Position numbers and translations under genes: made by a program. Below, piece after piece: positions 33,793 to 45,775 of a DNA stretch of 64,000 nucleotides. The number at the start of each line of letters is the position of its first letter. Positions within the stretch are counted from its first letter, which is position 1. Location: assembly GCF_011386835.1 (NCBI RefSeq), contig NC_088797.1, positions 95,490,264 to 95,554,263 on the forward strand. The letters are read 5' to 3'. The DNA is from Chrysemys picta bellii (Eukaryota; Chordata; Testudines; Emydidae). Below the pieces are notes generated by a model. The model did no database searches and was not told where the DNA came from. It saw nothing but the letters and a program-made list of their open reading frames with translations.

Positions 33793-35320
33793 AGAAGCCT
33801 TTCTCCAAGTGACTATTTGTCAAGTTACTTAAAGCTCCTTTCAGAAGCACTTGCTGTTATGTAAGTAGCCTTGTAGGGCGAATTTTAACCATGAAGGGAA
33901 GACAACTGGGCGTTTGTCTTCATTGCACAGCACACCTTCAGACAAACAAGAACAAAAGCATAAGTAGTCAAAAAAAAAAGTGTAGTTTGACCTCAAAATC
34001 AACTTGATTACTACAGTTCTCACCATGATACTCTTAATGATCTCTCTGACAATGGGTATGCAGTGAAGAATCTTCCTCCACTCCTACCTAAATATCCTTC
34101 TCAGCTACAGTAATGTCCTTTGTCTTACAGTTGCACATAATGTGCCACTTTCTCATCTGATCTAAAGTGTCACTGAACATGAAAATGAAGCTATTTATTA
34201 CCAGTAGTAGCATTAATAGAAAAATCAAGGTTTTCTAAAAATAGTAAGTATTTCAAGGTAATCCTTCAGTAATTCTTTCTGACTTGTATTTTCTTTTCCT
34301 GACACATGTAACTCGCATTGACCTTAATGGTATTATGTAGAAGCATAGACAGCAGAAGACTGCTTAGCTGTGTTTAATAATACTTCTCTATTTAAAGTGT
34401 TGGATATAAATTGGTATTTTTTTCATCCAAGTAATTATGAAGTATATCCTGTAATCTGATGGAAAATCCGGAGTGCCAGCCTCTATTGCCTCTTCAGTTG
34501 CTTCAGTTCCCAACTTAAATACTTTTCCCAGTCTCATCTTCTTCTCTATTCCCATGGCTTCAACTACCATCTCTGCTCCCAGTGTTTTCAAAATCTCTAT
34601 CCCCACTGTTCCTAAACTTTCTCTTTCCACCCAGTCTCAGAACTGTAGCTCCTTCTCTGACCTTTTTTCTTGTATGTCCTGCTGTCCTCTCTAACTCTCT
34701 TTCCAAAACCGAATTTGTCCTTTCTTTCCCTAATCTCTCCCCTTTGTCTCCTGTTTCTATCTCCATTGACAACTCCACTGTCTATCTGGTGTCCAAAGCC
34801 CATACTGTCAGTACATAATGGTCATGTCAGGATCCAGGAAATGTAGCCACAACTGTAACAGCAATTGCTGGTCACAAACCCACATCACATTTATGGTCTA
34901 CATATATTTTCTGTTTCCATGGGTATCTTTGTCTACCCTTGGAGCTCTTAGGGATTTGAGTCCCATTCATAAGGGTTAGCACTGATGGAAAGTGGCAATC
35001 ACCTGTTTGTTTTTGTCCACAGGGAAGCATATTTGATTGGTTACCCTTGTAACCATGGCATTTAGAAATTCTTCCAAGCAATGGGAAACAGCAGTTTGCC
35101 TAGTGCCTGAAAGACTCACACAAGTAGACACCAGTTGGTAGTGACTCTGGTTCTCACCCTACCAAGGTCATCCCTGAGCTTCTCATGTAGGTACACTATG
35201 GCCTCTGAAGTGAGCTGTTACTGCCAGACCACCTGTGCCCCATATATCAAGGACTGTCCTCCTGGGCCCAAAGAGGCTCTTTGCGGAGTATTGGTGCCTC
35301 CCCCATCTCTGAGCCAGAGG
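33793..35320. other. Unassigned DNA, part pyrimidine-rich
   Basis: 34470-34800 is unusually pyrimidine-rich on the plus strand and leaves overlapping open frames on both strands (60-80 codons). It may be a remnant of an L2/L3-type LINE, similar in composition to 56915-58035, but I see no diagnostic motif. The remainder is featureless. Confidence 0.3.
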
Positions 35321-35666
35321 AAGTCTTCCCCCACTCCTCCTTTCTCTCTAGATATGTCACCTGAGGATGGTTGGGTGTTTAGTCAATGGCTGATGTGGCA
35401 CCCACTATGATGCACCTCCCTTATTCCTACCTGTTGTATCTCTTGCCTCTCCACTGGCTCTACCCTTACTCCAAAGCCTGTAAGACAGTGGGCAGTAAAG
35501 CCTGTAAGGGCTTTGGAGTAAGGGTAGGGCCAGTGGAGAGGCAAGAGATACAACAGGTAGGAATAAGGGAGGTGCATCATAGTGGGTGCCACATCAGCCA
35601 TTGACTAAACACCCAACCATCCTCGGGTGACATATCTAGAGAGAAAGGAGGAGTGGGGGAAGACTT
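35321..35666. repeat. Long near-perfect inverted repeat (158-bp arms, 30-bp spacer)
   Basis: The left arm 35321-35478 and right arm 35509-35666 are reverse complements at 156 of 158 positions, with no gaps. Both differences (35362 and 35459 on the left) are T on the left opposite G on the right, so a plus-strand transcript would still pair by G-U wobble at both sites: a fully paired 158-bp hairpin with a 30-nt loop. The spacer shares a direct repeat AAAGCCTGTAAG (35473-35484 and 35497-35508). Matching 72-codon open frames on the two strands are a trivial result of the symmetry. No transposon termini or target duplication were found, although AGACAATCAGA is repeated directly at 35667 and 35685. 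Confidence 0.95.
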
Positions 35667-36239
35667 AGACAATCAGATTCTCATAGACAATCAGAATCAC
35701 ATGTGCAAACTCTCTCACCCATGCTCTCCTATGTCCTTGGGATCTTCTTAATCAACTAGAAGTGGGGGTTCCTATTCGGTGTGCAGAGCAACCGTGAGCA
35801 GACTGAGCTGCACCTGCTGCCTTAATCATGCGGCTAACACATGACTCATCAGAAGCACCTGACTCACAAGAGGAGGGCCTCTGAGCAGTTCTGAAAATCT
35901 AAGTCCTAAGCATGCACCAGACCTACTCTCCTGGAATACTCCCAGTGTTTCCAACTCTCATGGTTTTCTTTAAGCCTCACCTCCTGATGACAAATGCTAA
36001 CATGAGAATCTCAACTTTCATTTTTTTTAAAGTAAGTTTCTAACCATCATGGCTGCAAAGCTTGAAAATGTGACATGAGTGTACCCTGATGGCACAGAAA
36101 CAAGAAGAGAAAGATCCCAGCATTTTTTTAAATTCTCATAATTTTTAAGTGGATTTTACCTCCCCAAATGCTCTACATTTCATCCACATACAGCCCAAAT
36201 GTTCAGGCTTTATGCCAGTGAAGTGGATTCAAAGGAAGA
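35667..36239. other. Unassigned DNA right of the inverted repeat
   Basis: Starts with the direct repeat AGACAATCAGA (35667-35677, 35685-35695). Otherwise nothing recognised. Confidence 0.4.
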
Positions 36240-36745
36240 CAAAGTAGTGGCATTTGGATTTTATCAGGGAGTTTTCCTCATGCAAGTAGGGCTGTGTGGG
36301 AGAAAGCATGGATATGTTCAGGGAAGTTAACTGGTGGGCAGTAAAGGCTGGGAATATAGGCAGAGGTCAATGTCACAATAGGTTATTAGCTCAATTGGGT
36401 GAGGCAAGATTATGAAGGGCCTTAAAAGTAAAAAGAGAAGACACTTATATTTGATGGGGAGGTGAAAGAGGCACTAGTGCAAGACTGATGGGGTCAGAAC
36501 AGTGATCCAAAATGATTTTTAGCAGCAGCATTCTGAATGGACTTGGAGAGCAAAGCTGGTGTAGTCAAGGGTAAAAGAGAGGAGGTTAAAGTAGTCAAGA
36601 CAAGTATCAAGGGCTTGCACAAGAGTTCTGGCTGTGTGAACAGAGAGGAAAGGCCAGCATTTAGATGAGTTGTGACAAGGAAAAAGCAGCAGTATTTAGA
36701 AATGGCCTGGATGGGGTGGGGGGGGCGGATCCAGTGAGAGGACTG
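36240..36745 (-). mobile_element. L2/L3-like LINE relic
   Basis: The complement contains a frame with SKSIQNAAAKNHFGS, a variant of the xLxxIQNAAAxL motif of the L2-clade ORF2 C-terminus, followed downstream by the equivalent of FKALHNLA (plus strand AAGGGCCTTAAAAGTAAAAA). The same landmarks occur in the relic at 56915-58035. Stops abound. Confidence 0.5.
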
Positions 36746-38881
36746 AATGAAGGATGGCACTGAGATTATGGGGTTGAGTAACTTGGAACATAATGTGGAT
36801 GGACAGAAATTATGAATTAAATGGAAAATAATTTAGAATCTTCCAGGAATAGTGTCTCTTCTATAACAAATGTTCTAATAAAATTTTTATGGCTAACATG
36901 TTTTTGCTAGTCTAAATTGGTTGAGCTGGCTCATGAAATCCCTATAGTTTATTATTCACTAAACATAATCTCATTTTCAGCAGAATTTTATATAGATCTT
37001 CATCTGTGATATCTGCAGCTGCATTTACTGCAGTGGTCATAAGGGCTATTTTAGTTGTACAAATCATCAGTGGGACAGTAGTCAGACTGTTCGGAGAAGA
37101 GGAGACTATAGCTATATTTTTCAAACAGACTTTTCTGAAACATAATTTTTATCGAAGGATATTAAGGGGGTTGAGCCAATTAATATTCAATTATGGGACA
37201 AGCAAGTTATCTTTAAAAGGAAGCAATCATAAAATATTTTTTTTATCTTATAGACATTTATATCACTGTCACCTTGACCTGAAAGTGCTTTTCCAAAAAC
37301 AAACCAGTGGAGTGCTTATGTAATATAATATAAAAGTCAATTTCTCAGTCATACTTGGTATGAAAACCTATTTCTCATTCAGTCACCACAAAAGAAGTTA
37401 AATCACAATGCCTTATCCTTGATTAGCAATGCATGGTAAATGAGAGGCATACTACTGTAGTTTATCACAAAGATATGAATCGTAATAGACACAGTGGAAC
37501 TGATTCTGCTCTCACTTGCACCAATGTAATTTTTGTATAACTCCGTTCAAGTAAATGAAATTTGATATAAAATTGGAATCAGTCCCAATAGCTTGACCAT
37601 CGTAGAAAACTGAAGATTTACACTAATAATGGTATAACTTGTATGTGTGCAAATACTAATTTGCAGCTTCTGTAACAAAACAATAAAAGCACTTACATTT
37701 TTTTATTGCCATTCATCCCAAATGATCTTCCATCACTTTACAAACTGAACCTGATCTACAAACTGTGCATAAGAATCATTTTGTCAACTCCTGCCCTACC
37801 CCTCCTTTTCTCAGCCCAGTCAGTAGTATTACAAGATGTGTTCAGCTTGCTGGACGTGAAAAAAATGTTGATTGCCACTAACTTGAAAGACAGTTTTTAG
37901 TTTGTTTTTTCTCACTTTTGAAGAGCTCACATACAATGAATGTGACGTTTTCTAAACACAGGAAAGTGAGGTCTTTTCAGTTCTGTTTTGTAAGAGAGTA
38001 TACAGATTAATAGTGAATAATTTGTAGAAACTTTGTATATGCAGTACATTGTGAAATGATGGAATATATTGGATTTGTGATTCAGTCCTTGGTTAGTGGG
38101 ATTACTTCCTATTTTCAAAACCAATTCATTCTGCCTTTTCTTAATTTAATTATTTTGTTTATATTTTTGCTGTTTATTGTTCTCCTCTAGCATATTTTTT
38201 TCATTCTGTGACCTGTGAAGCCAAAAGTTAAGACAACTAGCTCAACATTATCATGCTGCTCGAGTTCTATGTATATAGTTACTTGGTTACTATTGACATC
38301 TGTCTCTTTGCTTTAATGTACGTTTGTTGTTTGTTTGTTTTTATTAACAGTCAAAAGAATTTTTAAGGAAAAAATTGATTAGCTGTTAAACAACGCACAG
38401 GAATGTTACTCAGTAGGTTAAGATAGGTTTTTCAGTTCATATCTAGTTCAAACTGCACAGGGAAAATCCCTCCCCCAGTTAACTCCCACATGCTGCAAAG
38501 ACAGCAGGTGTGTCTTTACCACCTTTTAATACAAAATTTCCATTATACAAATATTTAATTAAACTAATCACAACCAACAATACCTGCAAAGAAATGATCC
38601 AGTTTCTAAACTATTTCCCAAAAATCCATTGGCCAAGGATCAAAGTTCATAGTACCCTCCCAAGTATAAGACTGCCCTCCCACCTGCCCCCCACAAATGT
38701 CTCCATTACCTGTATCTTTAAGCTGTAAGGAAAACACTCCCAGGGTAAGAATTAGCTTACTATTACATTGGCCATATTGCAAAATAAGTCCTTTGGTTTG
38801 GATACACAAAAACATTCTCATACGTTATTTACTCTTCTTAAAACCATATGTACTTCTTCTAAGCTCACAAAAGTTATCTTA
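36746..38881. other. 2.1 kb with no gene identified
   Basis: AT-rich. Contains one short palindromic repeat (37495-37590, annotated separately). Open frames up to 105 codons without domain signal. Confidence 0.4.
37495..37590. repeat. Short ancient palindromic repeat
   Basis: GGAACTGATTCTGCTCTCAC at the left faces AAATTGGAATCAGTCCC at the right, around a core with TAACTCCGTTCAAGTAAATG. This resembles a widespread amniote repeat with complementary ends. Family not named. Confidence 0.5.
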
Positions 38882-39142
38882 GGGCATGTCTACACTTACC
38901 GGGGATCAATGCTGCTGCAATCGATTCACTGGGTGTTGATTTAGCGGATCTAGTGAAAACCCACTAAATCAATCACAGATCACTTTCCCGTCAACTCCAG
39001 TATTCCACCAGAATGAGAAGATTAAGGTAAATCGATGGGAGACTGTCGACACAGCATGGTGTAGACACCACAGTAAGTTGACCTAAGATATATCGACTTC
39101 AGCTACGTAGGTTGACTTACCCCAGTGGTGTAGACAAAGCCA
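38882..39142. mobile_element. Harbinger-like MITE
   Basis: Left terminus GGGCATGTCTACACTTACCG follows tta (38879-38881). The right end TGGTGTAGACAAAGCC is its approximate complement. The body includes TAAGTTGACCTAAGATATAT and GGTTGACTTACCCCAGTG, the usual inner part of the turtle element. Right duplication not identified. Confidence 0.7.
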
Positions 39143-39208
39143 CAGATACAGAGCAATTCCTTCCTCCATTTTGCCTAATAGAGGCCCTGCTTCAGCAAAG
39201 CACTTAAG

Positions 39209-39315
39209 CACATAGATTCATAATTTCAAGGCCAGAAGGGATCTTTGTGCTCATTTAATCTGACCCCCTGTATAACACAGGCCCTAGAACTTTCCCAGCG
39301 CATTCCTAGCGCATA
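39209..39315 (-). mobile_element. CR1 LINE 3' terminal fragment
   Basis: The plus strand reads AGATTCATAATTTCAAGGCC, AGAAGGGATCTTTGTGCTCA, TCTGACCCCCTGTATAACAC: the complement of a CR1 3' UTR. About 107 bp only. Confidence 0.75.
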
Positions 39316-40665
39316 TCTCTTAAATATTATTAACTTTAATGGGACTGAAACATATGACTGAGGTTAAATACATGCTTAGGAGTTTTGATGAATAATGACA
39401 GATTTAAGCAGATGCTTTAATGCTTTGCTGTATCAGGGCAGTATTCCCAGTCATTTGTTTTAGATCGAGTCCAAAATATACCTAAAACATAAAACCAGTC
39501 TGCTGGCTATCCAAAGGAAGAAACAAAAACCTTTCACTCCCGTTCACTGCACACACTTTATACATGTATTGGTAGTTTTACCTGTATTCCCTTTCCTGTT
39601 TATTTGTACCCACTTATCCAGGTGTAACCCACCCCATTTGGGTTAACCATCGGGACTGAATCTACCTCCATCACCACAAGCATGAGCCTACTGCTTAAAC
39701 TAAAGCACTAAGGAATGGAGCCAAAGCCAGTTGAATGCAGAAGGGACTGGGTAGGGATTTTGTTAGGCAGAAGCACTGTGCTATAAAAGTGTTTGGAGAC
39801 ATCACAGTTTTGATACAAGAGAGCCATTAAAAAAAGTTTATGATTGTAAGAAAAAAGATGTAACAAATATGCTAGAACACCCAAACACATCAATAATTGT
39901 GTTCAAATGTTAAATTATCTATAATGACAGGGAACTGAAGTGCCTATTAGCAATGTTATTTCCTGTACACATGATAGCAAATCTCACATAATTACTTTTT
40001 AAATGAAAAATACAGGTTCATAATGCACCACAAAACACACTGGATTTAAGGTGAAAAAATGAAAATACATATTAGCAAATTACCTGGGTATTTAAAAAGT
40101 CATTTTTCCCAAATATCACTAATTTGCCCATAGGAAATAGTTAAAGAAGCCCTTAGAAATATCTCATGTGGTGTCTTCAACATCAGAACTAGACTAAGTT
40201 ATTACTTTTTTTAAAAATTGAAGATTTTTGGCTTATACCAACAAATGTTAGGAAACTCAAAGATGAAGCCCCAAATCCATCCATATTCAACTTTGTTTTG
40301 TTCCAGTGTTGGAAAGTCTTCTGAGAAGTGTGTTATTGTATGTGTTACACATTGTACTGTTCTCTGTTTTGCATAATGGGACATAGTAGTGAGGGAATTT
40401 CTGGGTTTTGTTGATTTAAACACTGGTAGGGTGTGAATTCCATGTACTTTCTAGAGTTTTTTCTGTTCCATTTTCTTTGGGGAATTTTTTATGGAATACC
40501 TGAGTTAGTTTTAAAATATGATTCTCTTTTACAGACCACTGCCTTACTGAGTAATACAACGGACACACAGAATGTATTGAGAAATGTTGGATTATAATAG
40601 CGATATGGAAGAAATCCATTAGATCATTAAATCCATTCCGCTGCCAGTTTGTGTGTAGAGAGATT
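39316..40665. other. 1.3 kb without identifiable features
   Basis: AT-rich. 39600-39700 contains CATGAGCCTACTGCTTAAAC, faintly tRNA-like on the minus strand, not supported further. Confidence 0.35.
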
Positions 40666-40678
40666 AAACTAATTATGC

Positions 40679-41603
40679 AAAAAGAACAGGAGTATTTGTG
40701 GCACTTTAGAGACTAACAAATTTATTAGAGCATAAGCTTTCATGGGCTACAGCCCACTTCTTCGGATGCATATAGAGTGGAACATATATTGAGGAGATGT
40801 ATATATATACACACATACAGAGAGCATGAACAGGTGGGAGTTGTCTTACCAACTCTGAGAGGCCAATTAAGTAAAAGAAAAAAAACTTTTGAAGTGATAA
40901 TCAAGCTAGCCCAGTACAGACAGTTTGATAAGAAGTGTGAGAATACTTACAAGGGGAGATAGATTCAATGTTTGTAATGGCTCAGCCATTCCCAGTCCTT
41001 ATTCAATCCTGAGTTGATTGTATCTAGTTTGCATATCAATTCCAGCTCAGCAGTCTCTTGTTGGAGTCTGTTTTTGAAGTTTTTCTGTTGTAAGATAGCC
41101 ACCCGCAGGTCTGTCATTGAATGGCCAGATAGGTTAAAGTGTTCTCCCACTGGTTTTTGAGTATTATGATTCCTGATGTCAGATTTGTATCCATTAATTC
41201 TTTTGCGTAGACACAGTCCGGTTTGGCCAATGTACATGGCAGAGGGGCATTGCTGGCACATGATGGCATATATCACATTGGTAGATGTGCAGGTGAACGA
41301 GCCCCTGATGGTATGGCTGATGTGATTAGGTCCTATGATGATGTCACTTGAATAGATATGTGGACAGAGTTGGCATCGGGCTTTGTTACAAGGATAGGTT
41401 CCTGGGTCAGTGTTTTTGTTCAGTGATGTGTGGTTGCTGGTGAGTATTTGCTTAGGTTGGGGGGTTGTTTGTAAGCAAGGACAGGTCTGTCTCCCAAGAT
41501 CTGTGAGAGTAAAGGATCATCTTTCAGGATAGGTTGTAGATCTCTGATGATGCGCTGGAGAGGTTTTAGTTGGGGTCTGAAGGTGACAGCTTCGTAACTA
41601 AAC
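40679..41603 (-). mobile_element. Penelope-like element, 5'-truncated
   Basis: Bounded by a perfect 13-bp duplication aaactaattatgc (40666-40678 and 41604-41616). On the minus strand it runs from the end of the RT/linker coding region through GIY-YIG to the terminal segment, ending GTGCCACAAATACTCCTGTT. No inverted left segment. The low-coordinate end carries a diverged hammerhead-like core (40728-40768). Same family as 32481 and 61694. Confidence 0.92.
40728..40768 (-). ncRNA. Hammerhead-like core, diverged
   Basis: Minus strand: CCGAAGA, AGTGGGCTGTAGCCCAT, GAAA, GCTTATGCTC. Stem II is intact apart from its closing pair; the first box has two changes from CTGATGA, so cleavage is not expected. 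Confidence 0.35.
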
Positions 41604-41605
41604 AA
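40965..41605 (-). pseudogene. PLE linker and GIY-YIG domain, frame broken
   Basis: The upstream part (41605-41420) encodes PLE linker sequence including LKPLQRIIRDLQPILKDDP and LLSQILGDRPVLAYKQPP. After a frameshift, 41276-40965 carries IYAIMCQQCPSAMYIGQTGL, RKRINGYKSDIRNHN and GEHFNLSGHS, the GIY-YIG nuclease core, ending at LNKDWEWLSHYKH before a stop. Cys residues of the linker zinc motif are read in the intervening frame. Both the Tyr pair and the following Arg of the nuclease are present. No RT. Confidence 0.88.
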
Positions 41606-41616
41606 ACTAATTATGC

Positions 41617-43499
41617 TATATTACAGACAATGCTAGAGGGAAAGGAAAGAGAGTGGTCATTCAGCCTGTTGTATGAAATCCAAAGTATTAGGGCAGAATC
41701 CCCAGTGCAGGGTAGCTACCTGGTGTTGCACCACCAGTAGAAACTGGTTTGATTGGCCTAGGCAGGATCACCCCAGTGTAAGGATGAACCACTGGAGGCA
41801 TAAAGTTCCTTACACCTTTATTCATCCCAGTTGCCAGTACAAGAGGTAAAATGAAGCATAGCTGGGAAACCCCCTATGCAAACCTATTCTTGGATGTAGT
41901 TTCAGTCCCTTATGGTCCTTTGCAGCCAGTATAAATTAGAGCAGACTAACATAGCTGCTCTAATGTGGTACAGAGGCTGGGCCAGGATCAGGTGAGTATG
42001 AAGATGAATTTTAAACCATCCTTTCATGCATGCAGCCTGCCATGCACTCTGTGGATCAGGCCCATTATATCAAGCCATTTTTTCCAATGAAAAACATCCA
42101 TAATAAAATAAGCATTTCATGTATACCAATAAGAGGCAGAAGTGGATTCTTCTCCATATAATTACAAATGGACTATGAGTCCTTCAAGGGCCTTGGATAA
42201 GACTAACCCCTTCTCAATTAACATTAATTAGCATCAGCAGTGTTTGTAGGGAGATAGTTACAATGGCACTGCACTTTGTTTCTGTATCCACAGAGGGTTG
42301 ATGGACTCCAATTTCTTTCATAGCAGTTCCCAACTGAGTAGCAACTCTCTGTATTGCAAATTAAAAAGAGCTGCCTGTTGAACATATTTCAGTAGGAACA
42401 AGGAGACACCCATGGGAATTTGTCTCCCAAATGATCCTATGAACATTTTCTCAAATAAAGGTTTAATCTTTTTCTGTATTTTATCAAAACTAGTCAGTCT
42501 TCTCTGGTATTTTGTTCAATAACATAGAATTTAGGCACTACATGCTGTAACTTGCAGATAAGAGCTTGACATTTAACAGAAAAAGATACATCTATGTTAT
42601 GCAGTTTATGTAACAAAAGTACATAAAGAAAAATATGTTCTGTGGGCTTATTTAGGCAGTTCCTCCAGATAGGCAATCTGCTGTGTAAATATTAATCAGC
42701 TGATTAGATAGGCTGAGTCATGGTAGCAAGAGACAATTCAGTCTCTTTAAGTTACTGTCTCTTTCTTATGATAATTTAAGCAGCTAAACAATATTCGTGC
42801 ATCCTGCCAATGATCTAATAGAGTTCCAGAGGGAGCCATGGATCGACTGTCTCCCTTTTAAAGGGCATAGTGTTACTTAATGGTAATATAACAATTTTGA
42901 AGAGCTATTAACAAATCTGATTTAATATAAAAGCTCTTGTGATTTAGGTTCACAGTCTTTTGGATGTGGAAGATCAAAAACTCCAGTCTTGTAGAACACT
43001 TGTAGAAAGATGACCCTGAGTCAAAATCCCTGCTACTAACCAATGACTGCCAAGTTTTTGATACCACATTCTGGTATTCTGTAAAATGAACCCAAGCTTT
43101 CAATCACAACTCTTATTAAAATACATGAGTGTTAGGATTCCTATCTGAGAATCTGGGTCAGATTCTGCATCTCTCATTTACTTAAAGCTCTTGTTGAGAT
43201 TTGAAGTCAATGGGAGACTTGGGTGACCAGAAATCCAGGATTGAGCCCTTAATAGCCAATTCTCCAATATTTACTCACATGAGTGATCCCAGTAACTAGC
43301 AAATCAGAAAACAAATTATCTCAGTATAGGAAAACATATCATAGTAAACAGCTATGTACTATAAGGAAAGTTATAGGCAGGAAATACACAGAAGGATAAC
43401 ACACCTCAATGGAGAAATTAGATGTAATTTCTGAAGCTGGTTAGCTGTACTTGGGGAGTGTTTTCGAATATCTGTTGCAATTGTTTACTTGTGTTTGGC
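41617..43499. other. 1.9 kb without identifiable features
   Basis: No repeat recognised with confidence. 43226-43245 (TGGGTGACCAGAAATCCAGG) resembles a GGGTGACCA transposon end without a partner. Confidence 0.35.
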
Positions 43500-43976
43500 T
43501 CAATCATGTTCATGCCCCTTTTTGTTCACTGTCAGAGCTGGGGGGGGCTGAAGTCCAATTCCCGATGCTGGCTCCAGAGCTGAAGCTGGAGCTGTGGGGG
43601 GGCTGAAGCCCCGATTCCCAGCACCCGCCACGGGGCAGAAGCCAGAGCCACGGGAGAGGGGGAGGGGGAGTTTTAAAACCCTGATTCCCAGCACCCGCTG
43701 CAAGGCTGAAGCCAGAGCCACAGGGGGGACTGAAGCCCTGATTCCTAGCACCCGCCGCGGGGTTGAAGCCGGAGCCGTGAGGCTGAAGGCAGGAGCCGCG
43801 GGGCTGAATCTTGGATCCCTGGTGCTCTCCATGGGGCCCCTTTCCCTGCTGGGCTCTGAAGTTTTTATAGCATGTTGGGGGGGGGAGGGGCTACCGCATA
43901 GTTCGGATTGTTTGCTGTTGAATACAAGTAATTTTACAAGGCGTCCCGTATCAGCATAGGGAAATATGGTCACCCT
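43500..43976. mobile_element. GC-rich DNA transposon remnant with about 60-bp degenerate tandem repeats
   Basis: The right end GGAAATATGGTCACCCT (43960-43976) is the complement of the AGGGTGACCATATTTCC terminus. The interior repeats a unit of about 60 bp built on CTGAAGCCCCGATTCCCAGC, ACCCGCCGCGGGG and GAAGCCAGAGCCACG four to five times. The left terminus was not found. A 214-codon minus-strand and a 121-codon plus-strand open frame are artefacts of the array. Confidence 0.6.
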
Positions 43977-44522
43977 AGCTAAACCTCTTATGGGTAGCTG
44001 GGGACCAGGGATAAATTCATTAGAACTAATCCAAGCATCAGAAGGAATTATTGGACATGGTTCATTTTTATAGTGAATAATAAATAACAAGTGTTGGATG
44101 CAGCACAGTCTTTGCTTCAGCAGGGGTTTACAATGTATCATCACGTCACTATTAATGTATCATTTAATAACAGAGTATTTGGCCCAAAGCTATCATTTTA
44201 AGAGGCAGTCTCCAAGATGTGCTTATCTAATACATATTCAAAATACCTGTCTAATTATAACTATGATGAACAAAATGTTATTGTTTTGTTATGAAAATCT
44301 GTGGCTACAATAGTTAGTTTGTTTTTGTGTAGTTGCCATCAGTCACTGAAATGTGAAAATGCCTCCTTTTAGATCCAGTTGGAACATTTTCACCAAAATT
44401 TTGGTGAAATTGCTGTTTTGTTTAAGCCGAAATGTTTCATGCAGACATAAATTTCCACAAAACTTTCCCTGGGAAGGTTTTTCAGAGAGAGAGAGACCCA
44501 CATTCAAGTCTTTGTTCTAGAG
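43977..44522. other. AT-rich DNA with a short perfect palindrome
   Basis: 44388-44409 is a 22-bp perfect palindrome (TTTCACCAAAA and its complement) within an A/T-rich stretch (44335-44460) that may be an old foldback repeat. Confidence 0.45.
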
Positions 44523-44680
44523 CAGGGTTTCTCAAACAGGGGTCGCCGCTTGTGTAGGGAAAGCTCCTGGCGGGCCAGGCCGGTTTGTGTACCTGCCCCG
44601 TCCGCAGGTCCCACTGGCCGCGGATCGCTGCTCTGGGCCAATGGGAGCTGCTGGAAGCAGCGTGGGCTGAGGGACTTACT
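44523..44680. mobile_element. hAT element, left part only, fused to a CR1
   Basis: Left terminus CAGGGTTTCTCAAACAGGGG, then GGAAAGCTCCTGGCGGGCCA, GGCCGCGGATCGCTGCTCTG and GGCCAATGGGAGCTGCTGGA: the usual left part of a GC-rich turtle hAT element. The right half is absent and the sequence passes directly into CR1 at about 44680. Confidence 0.7.
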
Positions 44681-45775
44681 GCAGAACTGCTGCCTAGCCA
44701 TTCGGTCCCTAGTCTGTAGCAGTGCATGGGATTCTTCCGTCCTAAGTGCAGGACTCTGCACTTGTCCTTGTTGAACCTCATCAGATTTCTTTTGACCCAA
44801 TCCTCTAATTTGTCTAGGTCCCTCTGTATCCTATCCCTACCCTCCAGCGTATATACCACTCCTCCCAGTTTAGTGTCATCTGCAAACTTGCTGAGGGTGC
44901 AGTCCACGCCATCCTCCAGATCATTAATGAAGATATTGAACAAAACCAGCCCCAGGACCGACTTTTGGGGCACTCCGCTTGATACTGGCTGCCAACTAGA
45001 CATGGAGCCATTGATCACTACCCGTTGAGCCCAACAATCTAGCCAGCTTTCTATCCACCTTATAGTCCATTCATCCAGCCCATACTTCTTTAACTTGCTG
45101 GCAAGAATACTGTGGAAGACTGTATCAAAATCTTTGCTAAAGTCAAGGAATAACACGTCCACTGCTTTCCCCTCATCCACAGAGCCAGTTATCTCGTCAT
45201 AGAAGGCAATTAGGTTAGTCAGGCATGACTTGCCCTTGGTGAATCCATGCTGACTGTTCCTGATCACTTTCCTCTCCTCTAAGTGCTTCAGAATTGATTC
45301 CTTGAAGACCTGCTCCATGATTTTTCCAGGGACTGAGGTGAGGCTAACTGGTCTGTAGTTCCCTGGATCCTTCTTCTTCCCTTTTTTAAAGATGGGCACT
45401 ACATTAGCCTTTTTCCAGTCATCCGGGACCTCCCCGGATCGCCATGAGTTTTCAAAGATAATGGCCAATGGCTCTGCAATCACATCCACCAACTCCTTTA
45501 GCACCCTCGGATGCAGCACATCTGGTCCCCTGGACTTGTGCTCGTCCAGCTTTTCTAAATAGTCCTGAACCACTTCTTTCTCCACAGAGGGCTGGTCACC
45601 TTCTCCCCATACTGTGCTGCCCAGTGCAGTAGTCTGGGAGCTGACCTTGTTCGTGAAGACAGAGGGAAAAAAAGCATTGAGTACATTAGCTTTTTCCACA
45701 TCCTCTGTCACTAGGTTGCCTCCCTCATTCAGTAAGGGGCCCACACTTTCCTTGACTAGGTGCTGATCCTGATAT
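44681..45775 (-). mobile_element. CR1 LINE fragment lacking both ends
   Basis: Covers the reverse transcriptase on the minus strand from [20 protein letters not shown] near 45745 to the EWLGSS motif at about 44685. Unusually for CR1, the 3' end and UTR are missing and replaced by hAT sequence, so the copy was trimmed after insertion or is a deletion product. Confidence 0.88.

Noticed and set aside
35383..35604. Two near-identical 72-codon proteins on opposite strands
   Set aside because: A direct consequence of the inverted repeat, not a duplicated gene.
43500..44144. 214-codon minus-strand frame
   Set aside because: Built on a 60-bp degenerate repeat of a transposon remnant.
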